Assembly (NCBI GenBank): GCA_036897095.1
Contig: JAYMSP010001749.1
Coordinates: 1-29,201, forward strand
Direction: 5' to 3'
Origin: Plantago elongata
Lineage: Eukaryota; Streptophyta; Magnoliopsida; Lamiales; Plantaginaceae
DNA: 29,201 nucleotides
Positions 1-11,714 of the stretch are shown here, one piece after another. The first letter of the stretch is position 1, and each line of letters opens with the position of its first letter. The translations under genes and the position numbers were made by a program. The notes beneath the pieces were generated by a model that was not told the origin of the DNA, ran no database searches, and was given only the letters and a program-made list of their open reading frames with translations.

Positions 1-7
1 CCCTTGG

Positions 8-38
8 CCCCCCCCCCCCCCAACACACACACACACAC
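8..38. repeat. poly-C run and (AC)n microsatellite in an intron
   Basis: Fourteen C residues (8-21) are followed by an AC dinucleotide tract (23-38). They lie in the intron after exon 3 of the P4-ATPase, whose donor is at 118-117 on the minus strand. This is a simple length-variable tract with no evident function. Confidence 0.9.
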
Positions 39-118
39 ATAATTTCAGACTTCCAGGGGGTAAAATCCTGAAAAAGGGAAATAAAGGACTTGAAATGTGG
101 TCTGCAGACAGCCATTAC

Positions 119-3100
119 CTGTTCTTCAAGTTCGGTATCCAAAATATAAACAAGGCTAGTCCCATCAATAATTAAGGCAACTTGATTAGCTCCAACAGTG
201 GTATCAGAATCAGTGGCGAGCTTTTTGGACAACGCCAAAGCATCTTCCAGACTTCGTCTACATGAGTGCTTTGAGTTGTTATTTATTACTATCTGGGTCA
301 GATCATTTGTCAAGAGCTTAGAAGAGTAGCCGATCGAAATTGCAGTTTCTTGCTTGTCCCCAGTTAAAACCCAGACCTTGATACCAGCAGTTCTTAAAGA
401 CTCAATTGCTTCTGGAACACCTTGCTGCAATTTGTCTTCAATTCCAGATGCACCCAAAAGTGTCAAATGATTTTCTATATGATTAGCAACTCTACGGAGT
501 AAACCTGCTCTACCAATCAAGGATGTACTTGCTGACTCGTAAGATGACTGCCAATGTTCAAATTCTGATGTACTTAAATCTCGCGTGCCAATCACGAGCG
601 TTCTCAAGCCCATTGAGGAGTAAGAGTGAAGATGGGCTTCAGTTGCCTTTACCATGTTTGAATTGAACGAATCATCAATGACCTTAACCATGGAAGTGTC
701 GGCACCTTTGACAAAAACCTTTACCGTATTGTCGGGGCATCCTAGTATAACTGACATCCTCTTTCGGTCACTATCGAACTCATGCAGACCCAAGACATTG
801 AACCTGCGCTGGTATTAGCGATAGGATTATATCAACAGGAAACTTTCAATTTGTAACTGCAGAATATCAGCCGAAAAGGAAAGAGACACAAATGGAATAT
901 GTAAATTTGTGAAAAAACAGGAGACTAGTTATCTAGTTCTAGCAAAGGTGCATGCCATTAATATGGAACAAATAGAATGAATATGAGTATACTCTTGCTT
1001 TAATGTCAAATAAGAACATTTCATGGAGCAACAACTGACACTTCTTCATACAAGGTCATTAGACAAATGTAAAGTGTAATTAATTCCACAACCTCTTTTA
1101 AGCTAAGCTGATCTATTATAATGTTCAAGATCAAGTTTCATATTCTAGCTCAAAGCATACCGAATATCCAACCAAAACTTAAAACCCTATTCTATAACTT
1201 GCAAGTTTCATGGGTAGCCTATGATATGTGTATCACACTACTTTGACTACAAAACTAAGAAGTTCTGGACAAAAATAAAGCCACTGGCTTACCTTTGCCT
1301 TTCTCCCTGAATATCAATAGTTATGTGGCCTGAAGTTCGTTCGATAAGCATAAAACCATAAGAAGCAGCAGCATAGACCAACGCTTGTTCATCTGGCGAC
1401 TCCCCCTGATATTCTATCAACTTCACAGAAGGATCAAATGTGTCCACTGTTAGAGGCACAATAGTGTTGCATGCAGCCAATGCAACAAAAAAGTCATGAA
1501 CATATCCTCCTTCATCAGAGTGTTTGTTTTTTGACACATTGAAGAGCTCCAGGTCAACCTCCACCTTCATTTTTGGTCTCAAAGTTATCCCTTCAACTGA
1601 AACAGAATAAAATTTATATGAGCAATTGGATAACATCGGACAATATCACACAATTAAGAAATTTAATATTCTTGCGGAACAGAAACAAAAGTAGACTGGA
1701 CAAGAGCCAAAAACCAAACAAACAAATCAATAATAAAAAGTACATAATAAAATGAATTATACCTTCAACTGAGTACTCTACTTGCTCAGTCTGTGAGCTT
1801 GACTTTCCACCACTGAAGTCTTGACCCCCAATACTGGCACACCTAAATTCCATCTTGTTCTCAGTCAGGGTACCAGTTTTGTCAGAAAATATGTACTTTA
1901 TCTGGCCCAAATCTTCATTTATATTCAGAGCCCTACACTGAAATCTTGACTTTGTGGATTCATCATACATCCTGTTATCTCGGATCATAAAATAAGCCTG
2001 GCCTACACGTACAAGCTCCATGGATATGTACAATGATATAGGAATCATTATCTGGAAAACTATGACTGACATGAGAAATATAAAGAATATCTCCATGCCC
2101 CAGCCAAAATATTCGTAGTTTTCTACTTCAGCACCTGAGTAGTCCTTTTTCCTGTAAAACTGCATCAGCTCCAACTCATCATCGTGGTTCCTCAACCAGG
2201 TTCCATGGCAAACAGAGACTACAGTGCACAGAATAACGAGAAAAATTGAAAGGAAAATTATCTCCCTGTTCATACTTCTCTCGAGATAACTCCTCTTCGA
2301 TGGAGCTCCAGAGTTATTGAGCATTGCTTTTGTCTCTCTGCCTGCATAAACTGCCACTCCAAGAGCCCAATTGGTGTTCTTCAGCTCACAGCCACGTAGG
2401 ATTATATTTGACGGACCAAGGGAAATACGCTTCCCATCAACTTCCATGTTTGCTTGGAAACCATAGATATTCCTATTGGGTTTTTCGCATTTTATCAGTC
2501 CAATAAACTTCTCGCTCTCAACATTCTTCATCTGAGTCTCTTGCTTTGCATACCGAGTTTTTAAATTTGACTCCCCATCCAAATTGGTAGTCTGAATGTA
2601 AGCGACTCCAGTAGAATCACTTGTTGAGAGAAGTACCATATCACATGGAAGAGTATCATTTCCAGAAACTTTTATAATCTCACCAACGCGTATATGCTTC
2701 CACTTTCTCTGCTGAAAACCACCATCTTCCAGAACCCATGCCAATCGATTGTTCTCAATCCTATCTGATCGGTGCCGCCTATAATCCTCATATGCATCCT
2801 TAATAGCTGTAACAAATAGCACAAAAGCTAACGGCAAAATCGAAGCTCCCCTGCCAAACACAGCCAACTGAGGCAGCTGATTGAGAATAGCAATCACAAG
2901 GAAGTATACATACGCCACTCTGTGAAACTGCTCGAACAAATTCCTCGGCAGGAAAGTCAAAACCGAATACTTCCCTGTCCTAATTGAATTTCCAGCAAAT
3001 TCAAACTTCTCATCCGTTCTATTAGGTTCATTTACATGCACTAACCTTGCATCGTCATCATTAATCTCCTTAACCGAGGCACTGAAGCTGAATCCTTCGG

Positions 3101-3302
3101 ATTCAGCACCAATCGAACCGTGTCTCACAGGTCTCGATCCCGACTCACTAAAGGTCACCTCCCTGACAGAATGACCACCAGAAGTCCTCGACTGAATCGA
3201 CTGAACTGAAGAAATGCTTCGCCGTGACGACACATTATGTATATAATCAGGCACCTGATAACTACTTTCACTGATTTCAATGTGTGGGGACTTTGAATCC
3301 AT
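119..3302 (-). CDS. ALA1: P4-type phospholipid-transporting ATPase (flippase), ALA1-like; 5' part only
   Basis: This is an aminophospholipid flippase that moves lipids from the outer to the cytosolic leaflet. ALA1-clade proteins work with an ALIS/CDC50 beta subunit. Three exons chain in frame: 3302-1763, 1596-1293 and 803-119 (843 codons), with GT-AG introns at 1762-1597 and 1292-804. Visible features are NLFEQFHRVAYVYFLVIA (first membrane helix), the actuator motif DGES, the M4 motif PISLYIS, the phosphorylation motif DKTGT at about residue 474, the nucleotide-binding KGAD at about 647 and the P-domain TGDK at about 762. The N-terminus is serine-rich. Arabidopsis ALA1 has 1158 residues, so roughly 310 residues, including the hinge GDGANDVSM motif and the last six membrane helices, lie beyond the left edge. 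The start at 3302 gives the expected N-terminal length. No lesion is seen in the part present. Confidence 0.96.
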
Positions 3303-3916
3303 CCCAGAAAGAGGGTTTATGGTTGTAAGAGAAAATCAAAATACTATCAATACCAAGGAGTACAAGAAAATCAACAAAGTGCTCCTACTATTTCGATGCC
3401 AAGATCTCAAGGTCAAATCACCTTCACCATCTCATAACCAACCAAAAGCTTCAAAGAAATAGCACCATGAAATTGACCCACCCAAAACCCAGATTCTTGA
3501 TCTCAACCAAAACCAATAAGGCCACAACCTTTACCACTCAAAAATCACCAAAACCAAAAACCCACCTCCAAAATGCAAACAATAAGCTTCCCAGCTCAAT
3601 CTAGAACTATATATTCAGTATTCTCTAAAATAAGTAAGAAAAATTACAGCAATTACAATGAGAATAATGGACCAAGAAAACTCAACTGAAATCTTGGTAT
3701 GAGTAAGGTGAGCTATACAATAGAAGCATTAATTAGAGTAGCTAGCATGCAAGAAAGAATTAATTTAGTGTGGAAAAGGAAAGGTACCGTGTAGACACAG
3801 CATATAGTGTTTCTTTCAGGTCGGCGTATAAATTGTGCTGATGTGATTGAAAACTGAATCAGCAGCAACGCCATGGAAATATATGACAGGGAGAAATTGA
3901 ACAGGAAATTGAAAGG
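3303..3916 (-). promoter_or_regulatory. probable 5' leader of the ALA1-like gene, possibly with a leader intron and a uORF
   Basis: Between the start codon at 3302 and about 3.9 kb there is no conserved coding sequence. Reading the minus strand, a short ORF starts at 3874 (MALLLIQFSITSAQF...) and runs into a possible splice donor (ACG then GTACC) at about 3787. Several AG acceptors precede the main ATG. A TATA-like TTTATA lies at about 3825-3831. A spliced leader with an upstream ORF is plausible, but the transcription start cannot be placed from sequence. Confidence 0.3.
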
Positions 3917-4291
3917 TCAAAGGCATTGTATCGTATTGTATCTACTATCTACAGAGAGACAGACAGGGGCGAAGATTGCAAGAAGCGTGGAAATGGAGGA
4001 ACGAAGAAGAGTCGTAATGGGAGGCGACAAAAGGAGTAATTGAAAATTATTTAGTACAATAAGCAAGAAGAAGATGATTAAAAATTGAGTCTTGAAATGA
4101 ATTAAATTAATGATAGATCTTGAAATGTTCTTGAATAATTGAATGGAGAAAAGTGGTTTTGTTAAAGAGTAGTAGTTGATGTCTGAACAAGATAATACTT
4201 GTTTAGTTGGTTTCAGTAATGGTGGTGTTCTAGAAGGGATTGGTTGACGTATGGAATGAGATGAATGAGTAGAGGAAGTTGTGACCGTCAT
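3917..4291 (-). CDS. hypothetical 124-residue ORF with one hydrophobic segment (doubtful)
   Basis: I do not recognise this ORF. It has an S/T/P-rich N-terminus (about residues 1-35), a hydrophobic stretch around residues 69-88 (TQFLIIFFLLIVLNNF) and a second weakly hydrophobic stretch near the end. The ATG has A at -3, which is acceptable plant context. It lies on the same strand as, and about 0.6 kb upstream of, the ALA1-like start. It could be a long upstream ORF of that transcript, a small membrane-protein gene, the first exon of a lost gene, or chance. Nothing in the sequence decides between these. Confidence 0.2.
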   Translation of the reverse strand: MTVTTSSTHSSHSIRQPIPSRTPPLLKPTKQVLSCSDINYYSLTKPLFSIQLFKNISRSIINLIHFKTQFLIIFFLLIVLNNFQLLLLSPPITTLLRSSISTLLAIFAPVCLSVDSRYNTIQCL

Positions 4292-4526
4292 GTTCTTCTT
4301 TGTATAGCAACTTGCTATTTCTTCACTATACTATTCAAAAATAGTAGCATGCTATTGCTGTTCTAGTAGCTTATAAATGTCTATTAGGTTGTGTCTGTTG
4401 AATTCTTCAGTAGTAGTAGTACTTCATGTTTATGGTTGAGGATTCATTTTTGGGAGCATCATGAGGTTGTTTGACTAATATTTGGGTCCGGTTTTGTATT
4501 GAAGTCTATAATTAGATGAAACTGTG

Positions 4527-4683
4527 GGGTTGATTGGTATATAATTTGAATGGTCATTTGGATGGATTTTGGTGAAATTGTGTTTGGAATGGAATTGAAA
4601 TGAGGGTATTTGAAGTGTATTTTAGGTTAAATCATTGTTCATCGAGTCAAATTGACCGATTTTAATCCCATGCCAAACAACCC
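4527..4683. mobile_element. Tourist-like MITE (~157 bp)
   Basis: The left end reads GGGTTGATTGGTATATAATT. The reverse complement of the right end reads GGGTTGTTTGGCATGGGATT. These are imperfect terminal inverted repeats of about 30 bp. The GGGTTGTTTGG type of end is characteristic of PIF/Harbinger-derived Tourist MITEs. No coding capacity fits in this length. A clean TAA/TTA target duplication was not found, so the exact ends may be a few bases off. Confidence 0.6.
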
Positions 4684-5574
4684 TATAACAAAATTAACTG
4701 GAAGCTAGTTGGTAGCTAGTAGTTGATTAATTAGCTAGTTGATGTTCATGTAAAAGCTAACTTGATTAGCCTATCAAACCAGCTAGATTGTTTGAGAATA
4801 TGTGATTTCATGTTTTTATTTAAAAAAAATAATTTAACTGAAAAATTTGTGATAAATAGGGTTAAAGTTTGAAGCTTAAGAGTTTGTTCTCTTCATATGA
4901 AAATCAGATCAAATCAGTTCGACTTAGTTACAATTTATATTTTACTTTAGTTGAGTAAATTTTAATTGAAGAAATATTGTTTAAGTAAATATATATAAAA
5001 ATGTATTTAGATTGGAATTTACAAGCCAATGGATATTGATTGATGCCGTTGAAGATGTAAATATAAATTTAATATTTGTTAGATGAGTGATAAATTATTT
5101 TGCAGGTGAAATAATAAGCTTTTGACTTCTTATGAGCTCATCCTTATAGATTATTCATTATTAAAAATTTGACTTCCAAAATTTACAAGCTAGATGTGTA
5201 ATTATCGTAGGGCAGAACAATATCTAAGTATTAAAAAAAAATCTAAGTATTAATATTAAAACAAAATATACGTACGTAATGATGTTTGTCAGTTGTAGTT
5301 AGATCGTTGTGTCTCGCCAAGCTGCCACACACACGTCTTAACATAAGCTTAATCCAGATTAGCAAGTAATTTGGAGTTGGTGAATTGAATAAATCAAACA
5401 ATTGAAAACTCAAAATGCGCGTGTATTTTTTGTCTGGTGTGTTAACTACTTATTCCTTCTCTTTTTCATAAATATTTAGAGCCGGCTTGTAATATTTTGA
5501 CTTTATAAATTGAAAAGTCCAAATGATAGATTAATAGTTTTTCCATGAAATAGATTATTCATGTAAATTTTCAA

Positions 5575-5819
5575 GGGGCTGATCATCCCAATAGAATTTG
5601 AATGGTAATTGGGGATTTTATATTTGTTATGGCATTTAAAATGTCAAATATCAAAATGACTCTACAATAGCAACATTTTTCTCTACCTATATAACAAACA
5701 TATAATACCGTATCCAATTACAATTCTTTACCAAATACAATTTTAACGATCCCTCTACAATTTCAATCACTATTCAAATATTTAAATCGAAACATTTAAA
5801 TCGCATGCCAATCCACCCC
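5575..5819. mobile_element. Tourist-like MITE (~245 bp)
   Basis: The left end starts GGGGCTGATCATCCCAATAG. The reverse complement of the right end starts GGGGTGGATTGGCATGCGAT. The inverted repeats are imperfect but alignable over about 30 bp, including a shared ATTTGAATGG/ATTTAAATG segment. The ends resemble those of the element at 4527-4683, which suggests the same superfamily. It is non-coding. Confidence 0.5.
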
Positions 5820-7027
5820 AAAAACATTTCATCAAATTCATTGTTTCCAAAGGTTTGGAGCTTTGAATATTCATCTTGTTGAAAGAAATAGGTGATGTGA
5901 TGGTTTGTGTTTATGTTTATCTTTCGGCTAACGATATTTCATTTTCTTTTAAAACTTAACATTATCTCATGTTTATCTAAATAATTATTTAGTTGATGAT
6001 AAATCATGGAGAATATTTTTTCGAAAAATACATGACTACATTTGAACAAAGAATATGTTGTTTCAAAGAAAATTGCACATCCTTATAATTAATAATTTTT
6101 AATAACATACAAACTTCATTAAAAATCACATGTTATATACATATTAACTTTTGCGTTAGAGTACACATATAATTGTATTGTTTCCTTTGGGATGATGAAA
6201 AGTTTTGTTTATCAATATATTCATAGTTACATGGAAAAGGTGTTTTTATATAATCAGGTGTATCTTTTATTTTGAAAATTCGTTATAACAATTTCAAAAT
6301 TGATTTTTCTTGCTCAGATCCTGAACAATTTTAAATGGAATGACCAACTTTGAAGTATCCAAATTCATACGAGTAATAATGTTAGGATTGAGTGACCAGC
6401 ATAAAGTCTTTTAGTTTGTACATAAGTGAGTATAAACTGAGGTCAATATATTATATGAAGATATGTCCATGAGTATTACGTTGGTCCAGATTCAGTATAT
6501 AAAATCTAAGAGAAAAATAAATAAATTAAAAAGGATCTATTTAAAAAATAAATAGTAAAAATTGAGACGTTTAAAATGTGTGAGTAGTTAGATCGAAATA
6601 ACATAATATTAGTAAGTAACTTGTTACACAATCTGCGAAAGACAACTTTGTTACTGCAGGTTTAATATTTTATTATGCCTTTTGTGTTTGACATACTATA
6701 TAGTAGTTTGATTGGAGAATCTTCGAGATCTAGCATGCTTATCAGTTTTGGTTGGGGAATTTGACCTTAACATAACATGTTGATTAGTTATTTCACAAAA
6801 CACGTTACATACGTTGGACTTTGCCATAACATGTCGAAGATGTAGTACAACAACATCTAGAATAATTAGACCTACACGTAAAGATCCACGTTCACATAAT
6901 AATTCTAATAGAGTACACATTTCAGATATAACATTTGACGCTTTCTTCTTTCTTTTCCACATTTACATTTAATATTAGTCGAATACAATAAGATCTTTGA
7001 TAGAAACCGTTGAATGCATACAATATA

Positions 7028-7182
7028 CTCTCAGTGTTTCGTTAAAAGTGAAATAAATTTTTATTTTTAAAAACAATCCCACAATACAATTCATTTTTAA
7101 CCACACATTATTAGACTCAATTATATTTTTCTTAAAAAATATGTATATGAGAAATGTGTCGTTATAAACGGAACGTAGGGAG
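7028..7182. mobile_element. Stowaway-like MITE (~155 bp) with TA target duplication
   Basis: The left end is CTCTCAGTGTTTCGTT and the reverse complement of the right end is CTCCCTACGTTCCGTT. Both match the CTCCCTCCGTCCC-type ends of Stowaway (Tc1/mariner) elements. A TA dinucleotide flanks each side (7026-7027 and 7183-7184), as expected. The interior is AT-rich and non-coding. Confidence 0.75.
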
Positions 7183-7612
7183 TATATATTAGCACCGTAC
7201 CTCTTACCCACTCGGTTCCAAACGGAATATTGCATCATATAGTGAAGAGAGATTAAAGCATAGTTTCACCATTTAATTCAAATAATGAGAAGGAAAATTA
7301 TACAGTTTTTCACCGATAAATGATGATAAAATGTACTGGGTTAGGTCGAATTTTATTTTGACATCTACAGTGGTTCAGCTTTGCAGTTTCACCTTATTAA
7401 AATGGCAAGAATGGCTTTCTTTTTTTTCTGAAAGTGAAAGTAATGGAATAGTACTTTATTAAGAATCAACACCACACCACACTAGCTAGCTAGTATGTGG
7501 CATGCAGAAAGCATGGTGAGTATATCAATATTAAAAGTGATAAACTACTTATTTTAAATGTTGCATTATTATTAGTTTTGATTTATTTCCAAGAAAAAAT
7601 AAATATCATACA

Positions 7613-7968
7613 TAGGGTTGTTTTTCGAGCCGAACCGAATTGAGTATTTTGATACTCAAGCTCGAACTCAATGGAGCCGAACTTCTGTTCGGATCGTTAA
7701 CAAAATGAGGGAAAAAGGAGCTCGAGCTCGAAAATATACGAGCTTTATCGATCTTAAACGAGCTTTATCGATCTTAAACGAGCTTTATCTATAAAAATAT
7801 TAAAAATATGGATACAAAATTATGATTTATAAAAATAATATTACTCATAATGAACTTTATCGAGTCGAGCTCGGCTCGATAATGAAATGAGTACAAAATC
7901 AAGTTCGAACTCGATTAAAAAACTTATCGGGCCGAGCCTCAATAAGGCTGGACTCTGAAAAAACACTA
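7613..7968. mobile_element. GAGCTCG-rich element with imperfect terminal inverted repeats, possibly hAT-derived
   Basis: The left end is TAGGGTTGTTTTTCGAGCC and the reverse complement of the right end is TAGTGTTTTTTCAGAGTCC. The interior is crowded with GAGCTCG/CGAGCC palindromes in both orientations, as in non-autonomous elements with 'ctgttcgagccgagc' ends that are common in plants. It contains a 20-bp tandem repeat (7738-7790). No 8-bp target duplication could be confirmed, so superfamily assignment is tentative. Confidence 0.5.
7738..7790. repeat. 20-bp tandem repeat, 2.6 copies
   Basis: The unit ACGAGCTTTATCGATCTTAA is repeated exactly at 7738-7757 and 7758-7777, with a partial third copy from 7778. 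It lies inside the GAGCTCG-rich element. The perfect identity of the copies indicates a recent local duplication. Confidence 0.9.
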
Positions 7969-8712
7969 GAAAAAACACTAATAATGCATAGCATCCTTAG
8001 CCCTTAAGTTTTTTTGGTAGTGATGAAAAAGCATAGTGACTAGTGCAAATTAAAAGACATACCAATGAGACCTCCAACGTCAGATATGGACCACTAATGT
8101 GATTTGGACAAACATATTCTATGCAATTTCACTTAGCAAATTACTCAAATTTTTATGTACAACTAATTCGGATGAAATTTAAGTATGAGGGGACTGAGCG
8201 ATTACTCATTTTCTTTCGCTAAGGTTTTTCTAAAATGTTGAAAATGAGGTAGTATTTCAATATGTATTATTATTACTCATAACGAACTTTCAAAACGTGC
8301 CATTAATCATTAATGTAAATGTCCATGATAACGAAGCGCAGTTTAATTTGTAAGACGATTCAGCTCAACGCTAACATTTTGTAAGGTACAGAGATTGCAA
8401 AGGTACTTTCTCTTACACCAAGATACTTTATTAATGAAGCTATGGTGAAATAATTCTTACAGAGTTGCCTTACCTTATTCTTAATTCTTTAATAGTTAAC
8501 TAAGGCAGACTTCAATTAACATTACAAGGGCATCTAATTTATATAACTATGTTACTTGAAGAAAAGTTAGGAGAAAGCACCTTTAACACTTTCAAAAAAA
8601 TAAACTAATGTGAATGTCCTTATTCGCGCAAAACAGTGGAGGCATGTTTCAGACACACCAATTCAGTAGAACTTTTCCTTCTGCTTCATTTCATATCGAC
8701 CGCAACCGTCCA

Positions 8713-11052
8713 TTAATTTTTGGATTTTTGTCGAATAATCAAGTTCCCGCCAGCATCGCCATCGTGATTAAAAGCTGAGAGGGAAGGAATACATGCGTCA
8801 GGGAGCCATAAACCTACGAGGGCTACAGAGAGACCGGCCATAACTTTCAGAACCTGAGATGAGAGGACAACAATTTTGATCAGATGCCAATATTTAGCCT
8901 CGCTGAGGCGACTAATTACAGATTATCGAACGACCAAACCTTCTTGTCCTGTTGATACTTGGCAATACTTGAACGATTTTCCACACACTGCAGATATATG
9001 ATCACCAGAATTATTGTATGTAAGCAGGAACTGAGACAGTTTTAGAATAAGTGATTCTGATTCGACATTGCTTGCCTCACTAATGGCTGCTAGAACTCGA
9101 GGCTCTGAAAATGCTTGCCATGAGCCACCACAGAGAGGACCATAAACCATTCCTAAAATCACTTCTTCAAGAGCACTGCCTATCTCATCTGCAATGTCAA
9201 TTTACAAAAGTTACGATACTGACACATCAATCACGCAACAATTCACCAACGATTCACCAGACCATGACTCACCAAGTTGTAGTTTGATCTCCGGATTGGT
9301 AAGTTCAAAATTGTATATGGACTCCGCCGAACAATTGTTTTCCACCATGTTTTCTCTGAGAATTTTGGTTGATGAGTAAATTGCCAATTATCCAGGCAGT
9401 TTTGCAAATTGCAACAAATAGTTCTGAAATTCGTGAACATGCATTAAGCAGGGCTAACGCATATATAAAAATAGAAGAAAGAAAGCAATTCTCACTGCAC
9501 GCATTGAAGTTGTCGGTACAACGGATTTTGCAGCATCCCTGCAGATGGCAGGATCATAAGCTAATGTGTTTACTGTGTAATTGACCATACAACTAGACTC
9601 CATAAAAGAATTAGCTAGGACTTCAATGTTAAGAATGCAACACAAATTTGAAGTCTCGAGTAATAATTTTTCAACTTACACTTAAACATAGGATTAATCC
9701 TTGCCTTCACTGGTAAGTAACTGCAATTATGAAATGCACATTGGAAGATCGATATGAAGTAATATTCTCCAAAAATGTTACTATACATGTAACAGTATAT
9801 AATGAGACGATGAAGCTAAAATTATGTTTCTTACGGATAAACCAGTTCCTGTACCGTAGGATCTTCCATGAATTTCTCCCATTCCATCCATTTCTCCAAC
9901 ACCTCTGATTTACCTGTTCATTACCCCAGAACCAGCTGAGTTAAAGAACTTTTAGGACGAATAAGGCAACATAAGAACTGTGAGCAATATATACCGTCTG
10001 TTTCAAGCTTTACAAGACTGTCCTTTACAATCACTTTCGCGCCATGTATAACCACCCACAAGACCAGGGTCTTCATACAAAGCATTAAGAATCTCTGTAT
10101 TGAGAAACAGAAATATATGTCAAATTAAATCACTATGAATGGCACATCAACACAAACTGTGTATCAATGGGACTATAGAATAGTCATGCTAGATGTCCAT
10201 CAGGCCAGTGCTTTCAGCCTCACATTAAGTTACTATTACAATAAACTGATTATACTCGAGTAAGTTGTTCTGGAACGTGATGATATACTCCAATCAAGCA
10301 AGATTTACCAGTACGGGCAGTACTCGATCAACAACCTGCAAGATATCATGAGCAGAACATCAATAACTAGCTACCATCTAGTATGGAACAACTGAAATTG
10401 ACTCTTTTTTTAAAGAAAAGTAGTGATATAAACTTGCCCATCTATAAAGTCTCCAGAAACCAAAGATCACACAAAGGCACACGAGCCCGTGCAACCTGCC
10501 CCGTTTTAAAAGATAGAAGCAAATTAATTGTGGGTTCGAATACTGAAAAATCAAACATAAAGGCCGTACACACAAATTACAAAATAGCATAAGAGTAATC
10601 ATGTTTTGGGCAGGATAATAAACAAACTCAGAACATGCCAGTTATACAGGCAACTAAACCAAGTTGTGTACATTAATTGTAAAGTAAATCAGTATTCAAT
10701 TGAGGTGTGTAACAAACATTTGTGGATATAAACCATAAGATGATGATGACGATATTATCCCTGAACCAACAGAGTTAGCTGCTGTAACGCTTGCGTAAAA
10801 ATGCTCTCTCATCTGAGTCCTCTCAAGTTTCTTCTTCATCAGTGCGGTATTCATCAGTATACTATTTCCTTGGATAATTTCAGTACTAAGACTAGTTGTT
10901 CTTATGTTGAGTAAACTGCATCTAATACTACTAGTATTACTAGTACTAGAGCTAAGTATGAGAGCTTTCTTAAAGTAGTTTTTGTGGTGTAGCATTAGTA
11001 ATGTGTTTCTGGGAGAAGATGAAGAATAAACAACAAGAGTGTTAGTTACCAT
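8713..11052 (-). CDS. ten-exon gene for a 369-residue protein of unknown family, probably organelle-targeted
   Basis: I do not recognise the family. Ten exons chain in frame through GT-AG introns: 11052-10734, 10542-10496, 10335-10309 (27 nt), 10094-9995, 9913-9835, 9720-9680, 9538-9496, 9355-9273, 9188-8959 and 8853-8713 (stop). The total is 1110 nt with no internal stop. The N-terminus (MVTNTLVVYSSSSPRN...) is rich in S, T and basic residues, like a transit peptide. A hydrophobic segment follows (FLMLCMKTLVLWVVIHG, about residues 132-148). Next come a charged helical stretch (VLEKWMEWEKFMEDPTVQEL), a Gly-containing segment (GMVYGPLCGGSWQAF) and a hydrophobic C-terminal segment (VMAGLSVALVGLWLP). 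The whole looks like a membrane-associated organellar protein. The weakest junctions are the donor after exon 1, the acceptor of exon 8 (9355) and the donor of exon 9. Without that last splice, exon 9 reads on to a stop at 8923. Confidence 0.75.
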
Positions 11053-11714
11053 GACTGACTTGCTTATTTCTGGAGGAGTTTTTCAGAAATCAACTTAGAA
11101 CTACCCAACCAACTGTAAATAACAAGACCGTTCGACTAAGAATCAGTGCAAGCTGGCAGGACGGCTGATGGATCTAGAATTAATAATTTAACAGGGCAGG
11201 CAGAATCAAGCCAAACCAAAGTCAAACAATTATCGTAAAAGACTTGATTTTCCTAAAAAATAGATAAGACCACATCAATATAATGTAACTAGCGTGAGTA
11301 CGTCAAACACTTGGGGCGGAGAGGTATGATTTTCAGTAGGTTTTATAAAAACACAAGACCTTTACATAAATTTGATGCCAAACTCACAGGGTGTAAATGT
11401 AATTATCTTCTTAGTGCCTAAAAGTTCAACCAAATATCCTTCTCAATAGAAAGATACTGATCATGTGTGTTTTTGGAAGTTTAAGGATGTATAGATTTGA
11501 TTTGATGTGAACAAGTGTCTTCTTTCCAACATTTCATTTTCTTACTAATCTTAAAGTCAAGTCTCAAGTCCAGACATATACAGAAAATATCAAAGGATCA
11601 ACTAATGATCTGACTATTAAGTGCATGAAGGCCAAAGATGTAACCAAAAAAATCATAAACTAAACCTCAAAGAACATTCAAACTGAACTTCCCAATTAGT
11701 CACAACTCACAACA
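11053..11714. other. intergenic region between divergently placed genes
   Basis: This stretch separates the start of the ten-exon gene (minus) from the start of the receptor-kinase pseudogene (plus), so it should contain both promoters. I see no ORF of note, no convincing TATA box at a diagnostic distance and no repeat. Confidence 0.6.

Larger units (their letters stand above)
4292..8700. other. AT-rich intergenic region with several small transposons
   Basis: I see no gene with recognisable coding content here. The region holds two Tourist-like elements (4527-4683, 5575-5819), a Stowaway-like element (7028-7182) and a GAGCTCG-rich element (7613-7968), each listed separately. The remainder is A/T-rich sequence with short open frames that match nothing I know. 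About 8.0-8.7 kb is the 3' flank of the next minus-strand gene. Confidence 0.7.

Noticed and set aside
6696..6962. 88-residue minus-strand open frame
   Set aside because: It matches no family I know, has no splice-compatible neighbours and lies in AT-rich intergenic DNA; a chance frame or decayed fragment is more likely.
8923..8958. Stop at 8923 as the end of the ten-exon gene
   Set aside because: Splicing at 8958 (CAA then GTATCA) to 8853 gives a further open exon of 46 codons with a hydrophobic segment. The unspliced end remains a possible alternative isoform.
10525..10545. T-loop-like 'gtgggttcgaatac', suggesting a tRNA
   Set aside because: No D-arm, anticodon arm or acceptor stem can be folded around it. 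It coincides with the second exon of the ten-exon gene on the minus strand.
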